The translations under genes were made by a program, and so were the position numbers. A DNA stretch of 53,124 nt, taken from CAZTTG01 sp964615935 (GTDB lineage Bacteria > Planctomycetota > UBA1135 > GCA-002686595). The stretch spans positions 1 through 53,124 of the forward strand of contig CAZTTG010000043.1 of the NCBI GenBank assembly GCA_964615935.1, read 5' to 3'. The notes beneath the pieces are model-generated. The model was not told the DNA's origin. It searched no databases and worked only from the letters and a program-made list of their open reading frames with translations. Below are positions 1 through 7,645 of this stretch, in pieces; positions within the stretch are counted from its first letter, which is position 1, and every line of letters begins with the position of its first letter.

Positions 1-559
1 CCGGCACGATCCCGGGGTGGTCGAGCTGCCCGGTGATGCGCGCCTCCTCCACGAACCGACCCAGGGACGATCGGCTCCCCGGACTCGGGACGTCGCCGGC
101 CGGGGACAGGGAATCGAGGGCCACCTTGAGGGCCAGCTCCCGATCGAGGCTGCGATCCCGGGCCCGCAGCACCACGCCCATGCCGCCGCGGGCGACCTCA
201 CCGAGACAGAGGTAGCGGTCCACCTCAGGGGCCCAGCGAGCGAGCTCTCCGAGCTCGAGCGCCGCCGATCGGGCGGGGCCATGGCGTTCATCACGAGCGC
301 TCCGGTCCACGTACTTGTCGAGGAGGTGCTGGGCGAAGTCGAGGGAGATCGACGGCTCTCCCGGGCCGCGGCGGAGCTCGGCCCAGCGCTCACGCACGTC
401 GTGCAGCTCCGCCGCCAGCTCGGGGCGGGACTCGCGCAGGGCCTCGAAGCCCTCGTCCGAGTCTCCGTCCCGCTCGAGCAGGTGGCGGAGGAAGACCTCC
501 TCGGCCTCGCTCAACGCGGGCTCGATCCGCTGGGGAGGCCCCTTCCCGCCGGAACTCAT
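1..559 (-). CDS. Hanks-type Ser/Thr protein kinase, N-terminal part (runs off left edge)
   Basis: The minus-strand frame opens with ATG at 559 and stays open to the window edge, giving 186 residues without the C-terminus. Residues about 10-65 form a helical N-terminal region also found in the kinase at 49125-52049 and the pseudokinase at 556-3147. The kinase domain follows: an intact glycine loop (ARGGMGVVLRA, about 123-133), the invariant lysine in LALKVAL (about K145), and the start of helix C (FVEEARITGQLDHPGIV). The HRD and DFG regions lie beyond the edge. The ATG overlaps the TGA of the upstream pseudokinase gene (ATGA), so the two are probably translationally coupled. By family it should be a membrane-anchored signalling kinase; the missing part prevents saying whether it also ends in an FGE domain. 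Confidence 0.85.
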   Translation of the reverse strand, partial: MSSGGKGPPQRIEPALSEAEEVFLRHLLERDGDSDEGFEALRESRPELAAELHDVRERWAELRRGPGEPSISLDFAQHLLDKYVDRSARDERHGPARSAALELGELARWAPEVDRYLCLGEVARGGMGVVLRARDRSLDRELALKVALDSLSPAGDVPSPGSRSSLGRFVEEARITGQLDHPGIVP

Positions 560-3147
560 GGGACCAGCCTCCGGGACGGCCGCAGGCCGATCGAGCTGGA
601 CTTGAGCGCCTGCCCGCTGGGGGGCTGGACTCCCCTCTGTGCGCTTCGGTAGCTGCCCCCGCGAACGGGACGCTTCCCATCCGCCTGCACGGGCCCCTGG
701 CACCACTCGGAGACGTTTCCACTGAGGTCGTACAGCCCGTAGCCGTTGGGGTCCCCCCGGCCCACCGGCCGATGGTGTCTCAGGTGCGGAAACCACGTAC
801 CGGGGGCTCGCTCCGCGCAGGGGATCTCCTTGTGTTCCGAATGGGAGTCGTCACCCGCGATGAGCGCTCCGGACTCCGATCCGCCGCGCGCGGCGTGCTC
901 CCACTGCGCAACCGTCGGCAGGTCGAGCCTCAGGTGGTGCACCAGCCAGGTGGCGCTCTCCCAGCTCATGTGCTCGGCAGGGTGCAGCCTGCTCAGACCG
1001 AGATCACCCCAGTACCGGCCCTCGGGGCTGAAGTAGCTCCGCTGCAGTGCGAAGCGGCCCCATTGCCCCTGGGTCATCTCGTACTTGGAGAGGAGGAAGG
1101 GCTCGAGCTCCGCGGAGCCGGGGATGAGCACCAGGACCAGTGCGTCCTCCTCGCGCGCGATCGGGTCCTCCCCCGGGCGCCAGCGGGGGAGCTCTCCGGT
1201 CCTCAGGTCCGCGAACTCCCACAGACCCGTACGAGGATCGCGGCCGAGGGGCCCGAGCCCGGGCTGAAGCCGGATCCGCAGGCCGTCGTAGCGGGGGCAG
1301 TCGCCCTGATCGGCGATGGACTCGATCGCCTCCTCCCAGATCGCGCCCCACTCGAGCGCGAACCCGCTCTGCAGCCAGCGCAGGTACTCGACCTCCCGCT
1401 CGGCGTCGGCGAGCACGCCCCTCGGCGCGGTGGCGGCTTCGTGGTTCCGCGCTGGCTCCTCTCGCGCGAAGGCGTCGAGCGCATCGACCAGCTCCTCGAG
1501 GCTCGCATGACGCCGGCGCAGGACCTCGCCCGCGGCGAGGAGACCCGCCTGCCTGCGGAACCAGATGCGTCCAAGCTCGTTGTCCTCCGCCAGCCTGGGG
1601 AACTTGGCCTGGAGGTTGGGGAGGCCGGTCTCCTCGAAGCCGGCGGCCTCCCAGCCATCCTCCCGTCCCAACCTGCGGCGCAGCGCCTCCTCCTGCGCGT
1701 AGAGCCCCCTGTGGCTCGCGGCACGGTTACCTGCCCCCGGGGGAGTCCAAGCGGGATCCGGCTCGGTGCGCTCGAGACCGCGGCGCATGCCGTACAGCCT
1801 CGCCCGGTAATGCGGTAGTCGTTCCTCCGCCAGCTTCCTGGCCTGCTCGTGCCAGTCGCTCCAGCTCTCCAGGAGCATCCCCTCCTCGCCCCAGAGCCGT
1901 TCGACCTGCTCGCAGAGGTTGTGAAGGAGCTGCAGGTCCTCGAGCTGCCCCCTCTCGCGCTGGTACTCGATCAGGGTCCCGACGGTGACCACGAGCATCG
2001 CCGCGGCCGCGGCCAGGGTCAGGGCCACGATGGTCGCTGCGGATCGGTGTCGTCCGATCCACTTCCGCAGCGCGAACAACGCGCCGGCGCCGTGAGCACG
2101 GACCACGCGGCCCTCGGCGTAGGCCCTCAGGTCGGCCGCCAGCTCCCCGGCGCTGGGGTAGCGCTCCTCGGGAGCGGGGGACGCGGCCTTCTCGCAGATC
2201 GCGGTCAGCTCCGGCGGCGCGCCCCGCCTCGCGCCGCCGAGCAGCTCCCGCAGCATCGCCCCCAGGGCCGCCACGTCTTCACGGGGGTCGTGGGTCGCGG
2301 GCTCGCTCTGCGGCTCGTCCCCGGGCTCGGCCGCGGGGATGCAGGGCTCGAGGTCGAGGTCGGGGTAGTCGTTGGGCTGCAGGCTTCCCGGGTCGAGCGG
2401 GTGCTCCGAGCCGGCTCGCCCCCAGCCCAGGATCTGAACCTCGCCGAAGTCACCGACGACCACGCGCTCCGATACCGGCCCTCCGTGGGTCACGCCCTTC
2501 GCGTGGGCGAAGGCCACGGTCTCGCAGACCTTGCGCAGGGCGTCCAGCGCCCGCTCGACGCTCCAGCCGTCCCGTCCCCGGCGGGCGAGGGCGAAGACCT
2601 CCTTCAGCGACCGCCCCCGCGGCCGGCGCATGGCGAAGAAGGGACGCCCCTCGGCGTCGAGGGCGGACTCGTGAACCGGCGGCATCCCGGGGTGCTCGAG
2701 CCTGGACGTGAGCATGGCTTCCCGGAGGACGGCATCGGGAGGGGCTCCGGCAGCGGGGAGGCGCAGCGCGATGGGACGGTCGAGGTCATCGTCCCAGGCC
2801 TCGACCCAGGCCCGGCTCGCGGCCCGGGAGTCGATGGGTCGGTAGCGGCTGCCGGCGGCGACCTCCCGCCCCTCAACGGGCCTGCACGAACCCGGCTCGG
2901 CCGTCCACAGGCTGAGTCCCCCGACGAGCTCCTCGTCGCGGGATCGCGGCGGTGGCGCGCCCGGGAGCGACCCTCCGCGGCGGAGCTCCACGAAGCGCCG
3001 CCAGAGAGCCCGCAGCTCGTCGGCCCGCTCGGGAAGGGCCTCCGGATCGTCCCCGGATTCCGCAGGCCCGGTCAGCAGGAAGCGGATGAATTTCCGTTCG
3101 ACGACCGACAGCCCAGGGGATGCACCGGCTTCCTCAGACCCTCCCAT
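556..3147 (-). CDS. Membrane-anchored pseudokinase with degenerate FGE/SUMF1 domain
   Basis: An 863-residue protein laid out like the kinase at 49125-52049: helical N-terminal module (about 10-60), kinase-like domain (about 100-345), one membrane segment (about 370-392), a helical region, and a C-terminal SUMF1/FGE-like domain (about 680-863; LSKYEMTQGQWGRF, LPTVAQWEHAARGG, YGLYDLSGNVSEW). The catalytic motifs are gone. The glycine loop is unrecognisable, the VAIK lysine is arginine (IALRL, about R129), HRD is HGG (about 221-223) and DFG/DWG is GWG (about 241-243). Helix C (REAMLTSRLEHPG) and the regulatory-helix region (REDVAALGAMLRELLGG) remain. The FGE domain lacks the early strand region present in the intact relative. 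The start was set at 3147 because the coding match begins there and a -10 element lies just upstream. Its stop overlaps the next kinase's ATG. A regulatory partner of that kinase is the likely role (inference). Confidence 0.85.
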   Translation of the reverse strand: MGGSEEAGASPGLSVVERKFIRFLLTGPAESGDDPEALPERADELRALWRRFVELRRGGSLPGAPPPRSRDEELVGGLSLWTAEPGSCRPVEGREVAAGSRYRPIDSRAASRAWVEAWDDDLDRPIALRLPAAGAPPDAVLREAMLTSRLEHPGMPPVHESALDAEGRPFFAMRRPRGRSLKEVFALARRGRDGWSVERALDALRKVCETVAFAHAKGVTHGGPVSERVVVGDFGEVQILGWGRAGSEHPLDPGSLQPNDYPDLDLEPCIPAAEPGDEPQSEPATHDPREDVAALGAMLRELLGGARRGAPPELTAICEKAASPAPEERYPSAGELAADLRAYAEGRVVRAHGAGALFALRKWIGRHRSAATIVALTLAAAAAMLVVTVGTLIEYQRERGQLEDLQLLHNLCEQVERLWGEEGMLLESWSDWHEQARKLAEERLPHYRARLYGMRRGLERTEPDPAWTPPGAGNRAASHRGLYAQEEALRRRLGREDGWEAAGFEETGLPNLQAKFPRLAEDNELGRIWFRRQAGLLAAGEVLRRRHASLEELVDALDAFAREEPARNHEAATAPRGVLADAEREVEYLRWLQSGFALEWGAIWEEAIESIADQGDCPRYDGLRIRLQPGLGPLGRDPRTGLWEFADLRTGELPRWRPGEDPIAREEDALVLVLIPGSAELEPFLLSKYEMTQGQWGRFALQRSYFSPEGRYWGDLGLSRLHPAEHMSWESATWLVHHLRLDLPTVAQWEHAARGGSESGALIAGDDSHSEHKEIPCAERAPGTWFPHLRHHRPVGRGDPNGYGLYDLSGNVSEWCQGPVQADGKRPVRGGSYRSAQRGVQPPSGQALKSSSIGLRPSRRLVP

Positions 3148-3160
3148 TGGAGCCCAATGG
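3144..3160. promoter_or_regulatory. Perfect inverted repeat CCATTGG-AGC-CCAATGG over the pseudokinase start
   Basis: Seven-base arms (3144-3150 and 3154-3160) around a 3-base spacer cover the ATG of the pseudokinase and overlap its putative -10 TACCAT (3157-3162, minus strand). This is the 83-base gap between the divergent sigma factor and pseudokinase genes, so an operator is plausible; an mRNA hairpin is the alternative. Binding is inferred only. Confidence 0.45.
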
Positions 3161-3222
3161 TAGCGCGGCGCGCGCTCACCGCGGGCCGGGAAGGGGGTCA
3201 GAACCCCGACTTCGCCGGGATT

Positions 3223-3231
3223 TGCCATAAT
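3223..3231 (+). promoter_or_regulatory. Putative extended -10 (TGC-CATAAT) for the sigma factor gene
   Basis: TGC at 3223-3225 followed by CATAAT at 3226-3231 fits an extended -10 box. No convincing -35 is visible. It overlaps the ATG at 3230, so if it is the real promoter, translation would have to begin further down, for example at GTG 3263. Confidence 0.35.
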
Positions 3232-3940
3232 GGCGGCCGGCGACCGTCGGCCGCGGAGGACCGTGTCCGCTTCCAGAGAACAAGACCACGACGAGGACCG
3301 CGACGAGCACTCGGAGACCCTGCTCTCCCGCTTCGCGCGCGGGGAGGACCGGGCCCTCGGGATGCTGATCCAGCGGGAGACCCCCCGGATACTCCGCCGC
3401 GCTCGGGCCCGGATGAAGGGCCGGATCCGGCGCCGTCTGGGCGCCAGCGACATCCTCCAGCTCGCAGCGGCCGACCTGGTCCAGCTCCGCGACCGCTTCG
3501 AGAACCAGGGGATGCCCGCCTTCCGGGAGATGGTGATCACCATCGTGGACCGGACCCTGGCCAACGAGATCGAGCGCGAGCACGCCCAGAAGAGGACGCC
3601 GCTCCGGGAGAGGAGCGGCGCTGGCCCGCGAGGTGGTTCGATGTGCTCTGAGAGTCCGATCGAGGAGCTCGCCGCCATCACGGAGACGCCCTCCCGAGCC
3701 CTCGATCGCAAGGAGCAAGCGCTGCGCGTGCAGGCGTGCTACGCCGACCTGCCGGCCGCGGATCGCGAGATCATCCGGCTCGTCGACTACGAGAACCTGA
3801 GCTACCGCGAGGCCTCGGCCCGTGCGGGGATCTCGGTCGAGGCCGCGCGGCAACGGCACTCGCGCGCCATCGGGAGGCTGCGGGACGGCCTGGGGGCCGG
3901 CTCCGCTGGGTCGGGTCCGGAGGGCGAGGACTCGAGGTGA
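3230..3940 (+). CDS. ECF-type RNA polymerase sigma factor, planctomycete type
   Basis: A 236-residue protein with sigma region 2 (about 30-115; LLSRFARGEDRALGMLIQRE, then SDILQLAAADLVQLRDRF) and region 4 with its helix-turn-helix (about 175-225; LPAADREIIRLVDYENLSYREASARAGISVEAA). Sigma factors of this kind direct RNA polymerase to dedicated promoters and in planctomycetes often sit beside FGE-type kinases, as here: the gene is divergent from the pseudokinase-kinase pair across 83 bases. No anti-sigma factor is adjacent, so a kinase may supply the control (inference). The start is uncertain. ATG 3230 has no clear ribosome site and overlaps a -10-like element; GTG 3263 has GGAGGA only two bases upstream. 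Confidence 0.85.
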   Translation: MAAGDRRPRRTVSASREQDHDEDRDEHSETLLSRFARGEDRALGMLIQRETPRILRRARARMKGRIRRRLGASDILQLAAADLVQLRDRFENQGMPAFREMVITIVDRTLANEIEREHAQKRTPLRERSGAGPRGGSMCSESPIEELAAITETPSRALDRKEQALRVQACYADLPAADREIIRLVDYENLSYREASARAGISVEAARQRHSRAIGRLRDGLGAGSAGSGPEGEDSR

Positions 3941-4005
3941 GCCCGAACTCAGCCTCGCGGGCCCTGGACCGCGGGTGAGCGGGCCTCCTCGGCCCTCCCA
4001 TGCCG

Positions 4006-4011
4006 TATCCT
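4006..4011 (+). promoter_or_regulatory. Putative -10 (TATCCT) for the ygeW-ygeY operon
   Basis: TATCCT at 4006-4011 matches the -10 form seen before other genes in this window. Transcription from about 4018 would exclude the upstream ATG at 4000 and favour ATG 4063 or 4072 as the ygeW start. No clear -35 is visible. Confidence 0.35.
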
Positions 4012-4062
4012 CTGGCGGCCTGCCGGGCCATCCGGACCCGGGACGGCGAGGACCCTGCACGG

Positions 4063-5187
4063 ATGAGGATCATGACCACACCGCCGACGCTGGATCCCGA
4101 GAGGGTGGACGCCCTGCGGGGGCGCAGCCTGCTCTCCACCGAGGACCTGACCGATCCCGAGCTCGAGGCCCTGCTGGGCGTCGCCTCGACCCTCGAGCGA
4201 CTGGATCGCGAGGGCGCGGGGATGGACCTGCTGCCGAACGAGCTCGCCTACGCCCTCTTCTTCGACAACTCCACTCGGACGAAGTCCGCCTGGGCGGGTG
4301 CCGCCGCCCGGCTGGGGATGCAGCCGGTGATCGTGGACGGAGGCTCCACCCAGGTGGCCCACGGCGAGACGGCCGCCGAGACCGGCGCCATGCTGGGCAT
4401 GAACGCGCACGCCCTGGGCATCCGCCACGACCTGATCCTGGGCCAGGGGAACCGCTTCATGCGCGACGTCCAGCGGGGGATCGATGAGTACCTCGCGGCG
4501 ACCGGCTCCCGCCGCCGGGTACCGGTCGTGAACCTGCAGTGCGACGTGGATCACCCGACGCAGACCCTGGCCGACCTGCTGTGGCTGCGCGAGCGTTTCG
4601 AGGGAGGGCTGGCGGGCCGCCGGATCGCCGTGAGCTGGGCCTACTCGCCCTCCTACGCCAAGCCGCTCTCGGTGCCCCAGGGACTGATCATGCTACTCGC
4701 TCGATCCGGAGCCGAGCTGACCCTGGCCCACCCGGAGGGCTACCCGCTGCTGGAGGAGTGCCTCGGCGCCGCGCGCGCCCACGCCCGGGCCAGCGGCGGC
4801 TCCTTCCGCGTGGTGCACGAGATGGACGCGGCCTTCGAAGGAGCCGAGGCGGTCTATCCCAAGAGCTGGGGGCCCATCGACCTGATGCGAGAGCGGGTGG
4901 GCGCCGACGAGGCGGCCATGGCCGAAATCGAGGGGCGGATGCTGGCTCGCAACGCCGGTCACCGCGACTGGATCTGCGACGAGAGACGCATGCGGCTCAC
5001 CCGGGATGCGCTCTACCTGCACTGCCTGCCGGCGGACATCGGTGCCGAGGTCTCGCCGGGCGTGATGGAGCGCTTCCGGATCGACCTCGCGCGGGAGGCC
5101 CAGAAGAAGGTCTACGTCATCATGGCGCTGCTGGCCACGGCCAAGGTCGAGGGCCTCGCCGCGCGCCTCGAGGGAGGTGGAAGGTGA
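4063..5187 (+). CDS. ygeW: Knotted carbamoyltransferase, YgeW family
   Basis: A 374-residue member of the aspartate/ornithine carbamoyltransferase superfamily. The carbamoyl-phosphate loop reads FFDNSTRTKSAW, followed by AHGETAAETGAMLGM, then NLQCDVDHPTQT, the YgeW-like WAYSPSYAKPLSVPQG, and the C-terminal HCLPADIG signature. WAYSPSYxKPLSVPQG and YPKSWGP match the YgeW branch rather than ArgF or PyrB. The natural substrate of YgeW is not established, though purine or allantoin-type catabolism is suspected from E. coli context. Starts at 4063 or 4072 are both possible; the longer frame from 4000 lies over a promoter-like box. The stop overlaps the next start by four bases (GTGA), so the two genes form an operon. 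Confidence 0.92.
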   Translation: MRIMTTPPTLDPERVDALRGRSLLSTEDLTDPELEALLGVASTLERLDREGAGMDLLPNELAYALFFDNSTRTKSAWAGAAARLGMQPVIVDGGSTQVAHGETAAETGAMLGMNAHALGIRHDLILGQGNRFMRDVQRGIDEYLAATGSRRRVPVVNLQCDVDHPTQTLADLLWLRERFEGGLAGRRIAVSWAYSPSYAKPLSVPQGLIMLLARSGAELTLAHPEGYPLLEECLGAARAHARASGGSFRVVHEMDAAFEGAEAVYPKSWGPIDLMRERVGADEAAMAEIEGRMLARNAGHRDWICDERRMRLTRDALYLHCLPADIGAEVSPGVMERFRIDLAREAQKKVYVIMALLATAKVEGLAARLEGGGR

Positions 5188-6722
5188 GTGAGCTCGACCG
5201 GAGCGTGGCCGCGCTCGCGGCCCGCGATCGGGAACTGGCCGTCTCCATCCTGCGGGAGGCCATCCGCGTCCCCGCCGACTGGGTGGACCGCGCGCCCGAG
5301 GACGGCGGCGACCCCCTGACGGGCCTGTCCAACCACGAGCGCCCGCGGCTCGAGCAGCTTCGGAGCGCGATCGTCGAGTCGCGCGCGGTGCGCTCCGCTG
5401 CCGACGTCTCCTTCGACCCCTACGGGAATCTGGTGTGGACCGTTGAGGACCCGGATGACGGCGTGCCGCGGGCGGAGAAGAAGGTGATCTACCTCGACGG
5501 TCACACCGATACCGTGCAGGCGCTCCGCCCTCAGTGGCGCGAGAGGATCGGCCCCGGCATGGACGCCTACGAGGGGTTGACCGACGCCGCGAGGGTGGAT
5601 CGCGGCTTCATCCGCCGGGAGCTGGGCTGGGTGCCGCCGGACGAGGAGTGGGATCAGCTGGTCTTCGGCCGCGGGTCGGCCGACCAGCTCTCGGGCGTGG
5701 TGGCCCAGATCGTCGCCACCCGGATCCTGCTCGAGCTCGCCGAGCTGGGATCGCTCCGCGGAGCAGTGGTGCGCTGCTACGGCACGGTGGCCGAGGAGGA
5801 CAACGACGGCGGTGGCCCGCGCTTCCTGGTGGAGCGCGTGCTCCCGGGAGCGCCGCCCGAGCTGGTTCCCGACGTGGTCATCCTCACCGAGGGCACCGGA
5901 GACGCCGCCAAGGGCGCCCTGGGCATCTACCGCGGCCAGCGCGGACGCATGCAGATCGAGGTCATCGTCACCGGCCGCTCATGCCACGGCTCGATGCCCT
6001 GGGAGGGGCTCAACCCGCTCGAGCACGGGGCCGCCATCATCGCCGAGGCGGCGGGCGCCTACGAGGAGCGCCGGGGCTTCCGCGACGACGAGTTCCTGGG
6101 CCACGGCACGCGCACCGCTTCCTTCGCCGAGCTCGCCACGCCCAGCGACTGCGCGGTGCCGGAGCGCTTCGCCTTCCGGCTCGACCGGCGGCTGACCGTC
6201 GGAGAGACGGCCGAGCAGGCCCTCGCCGACGTCGAGGCGCTCGAGGCCGTGGCGCGCGCGCGCGCGGCCGGGCTGGAGGTGGACGTGCGGGTTCCGCGCT
6301 ACCGTACGCCCACCTGGCGGGGCTTCGAGCCGGGCAACCCGCAGGTCTACCCCGGCTGGGTCACGCCGGAGGACCACCCCGCCATCCGCGTCGCGGTGGA
6401 GACCTACCGCCGGGTGGTCGCGCCCCGGCTCGGCGAGAACCCGGCCCAGGGCGGCGCGCTGCGGCGGGAGCCCCGGGTGGATCGGTGGATCTTCTCCACC
6501 GACGGGGTGGGTTTCCCGATCCCCGTCGGCGACGAGCGCATCGAGGTGGGCGAGGCCAAGCGCTGGGTGATCTCGGGCGCGGTGAAGCACCCCCCCATGT
6601 TCGGCCTGGGGCCGGGCATCGAGCAGAACACCCACAAGATCGGCGAGTGCGTGGACGCCCGGGAGCTGCAGCACGCCATCGCCTTCCTGGCGCGTTTCCC
6701 CTCGCTGTACGCGGGGGCCTGA
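5184..6722 (+). CDS. ygeY: M20-family metallohydrolase, YgeY type
   Basis: A 512-residue M20 peptidase/deacylase-type protein. Metal ligands are visible in order: YLDGHTDTV, GRGSADQLSGVVAQ, the Glu pair in YGTVAEEDNDGG, ILTEGTGD, and the C-terminal His in GIEQNTHKIGE. The SCHGSMPWEGLNPLEHG dimerisation-domain segment is typical. It is longer than E. coli YgeY (about 400 residues) because of an insertion after the HTD motif and one near VPRYRTPTWRGFEPGNPQVYPGWV. The GTG start at 5184 has GGAGG at 5173-5177 and overlaps the ygeW stop. In E. coli ygeW and ygeY flank ygeX (diaminopropionate ammonia-lyase), which is absent here. The substrate is unknown; the product should be a deacylated amine or amino acid. 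Confidence 0.9.
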   Translation: MSELDRSVAALAARDRELAVSILREAIRVPADWVDRAPEDGGDPLTGLSNHERPRLEQLRSAIVESRAVRSAADVSFDPYGNLVWTVEDPDDGVPRAEKKVIYLDGHTDTVQALRPQWRERIGPGMDAYEGLTDAARVDRGFIRRELGWVPPDEEWDQLVFGRGSADQLSGVVAQIVATRILLELAELGSLRGAVVRCYGTVAEEDNDGGGPRFLVERVLPGAPPELVPDVVILTEGTGDAAKGALGIYRGQRGRMQIEVIVTGRSCHGSMPWEGLNPLEHGAAIIAEAAGAYEERRGFRDDEFLGHGTRTASFAELATPSDCAVPERFAFRLDRRLTVGETAEQALADVEALEAVARARAAGLEVDVRVPRYRTPTWRGFEPGNPQVYPGWVTPEDHPAIRVAVETYRRVVAPRLGENPAQGGALRREPRVDRWIFSTDGVGFPIPVGDERIEVGEAKRWVISGAVKHPPMFGLGPGIEQNTHKIGECVDARELQHAIAFLARFPSLYAGA

Positions 6723-6802
6723 ACCCACCCACCACCCCCCACCCGCTCAGGGGATTGCCGGACCCGGCGCCGGTTGCGCACCTTCTCCCCGAAAGCGGCT
6801 CC

Positions 6803-7441
6803 TCAACGCCCCGGCCGCGGGTCGCCCGCCGCCGCGGCGCCCGATCGCTCCGGACCCCCCTTCAATCGCTCGCGCTTCCATCTCTCCAGCCGATGAGCGA
6901 GGAGGTGGATGCCCCAGGCCGGCAGCAGGAAGGGGAGGGCGATCAGGATGCCCATGAGGAGGTCGGCCAGGATCGGTCCGTCGTCCAGACCGAAGAAGAC
7001 GAACCCGAGCATCGCCATCAGGGGGATGCAGCCGATCAGGGCGATGGCCAGGCTCCAGAGCAGTCCCGCGTCGAAGTAGTGGACGTGCTGGGTCATCTTG
7101 GATGCCGTGAACCACAGGACGATCCCAGCCAGGGAGGGGATCAGCAGGAACCAGCCCGCGCCGGTGCCCAGGTGGCTCATGTTCAGCGTGGCCCAGGTGG
7201 TGAGCCCACCCATCGCGACCGCGATCGCCGCCTTGAACGCCCACTCGATCCTCACCAGCCGAGGTTCGCGCGTCCAGAAGACCCTCCGCCAGGCGGCCAG
7301 GTTGGTGAAGCCGCAGTGGGGGCACACCTCGCTCGCAGCCTCGGGGCGATCCAGCAGCCCGTAGCAGCGCAGGCACTGGGCCTGCCGGGCGCGGATGCGG
7401 CCTCGGCCCCCCGAACCACCTCCTCGGACGCCCACCGGCAT
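6803..7441 (-). CDS. Zinc-ribbon membrane protein, four predicted TM segments
   Basis: A 212-residue protein of unknown function. After a Gly/Arg-rich start, an N-terminal zinc ribbon reads CLRCYGLL...CPHCGFTN (two CxxC pairs). Four hydrophobic stretches follow: about AFKAAIAVAMGGLTTWATLN, GWFLLIPSLAGIVLWFTA, LLWSLAIALIGCIPLMAMLG and LLMGILIALPFLLPAWGIHL. A basic tail ends the protein. It faces the ygeY operon convergently and has its own promoter. Six bases separate a TGC-TATCCT element from the ATG, so the mRNA is probably leaderless. I do not recognise a named family beyond the zinc ribbon. Confidence 0.75.
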   Translation of the reverse strand: MPVGVRGGGSGGRGRIRARQAQCLRCYGLLDRPEAASEVCPHCGFTNLAAWRRVFWTREPRLVRIEWAFKAAIAVAMGGLTTWATLNMSHLGTGAGWFLLIPSLAGIVLWFTASKMTQHVHYFDAGLLWSLAIALIGCIPLMAMLGFVFFGLDDGPILADLLMGILIALPFLLPAWGIHLLAHRLERWKRERLKGGPERSGAAAAGDPRPGR

Positions 7442-7447
7442 GCGAGC

Positions 7448-7456
7448 AGGATAGCA
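7448..7456 (-). promoter_or_regulatory. Extended -10 (TGC-TATCCT) six bases before the start at 7441
   Basis: Read on the minus strand, TGC is followed by TATCCT (7453 to 7448), then GCTCGC, then ATG. The predicted transcription start coincides with the start codon, implying a leaderless message. Confidence 0.5.
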
Positions 7457-7645
7457 CGGAGGGTGTGGAGCCGCCTTGGCCGGGCCGGGCCGGTCCGCAC
7501 CCGGACGGCGGGGCACCGGCTCGCGGCCGCTCAGGGCCGAGCGAGGCACCTCCTCGAGGGCCGGCCCTGGCGGGATCGCGCGCTTCGTGGTGGATTGGAT
7601 GGGTCGCCCCGGGTGGATTCCCGGGCTCGCGCGAGGAGAACAACC

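Noticed and set aside
3148..3711. Extension of the pseudokinase frame upstream to 3711
   Set aside because: This is antisense to the sigma factor; the protein-like sequence begins at 3147.
4000..4062. Upstream ATG giving a longer YgeW
   Set aside because: The extra residues do not fit the family and the codons overlap a promoter-like TATCCT.
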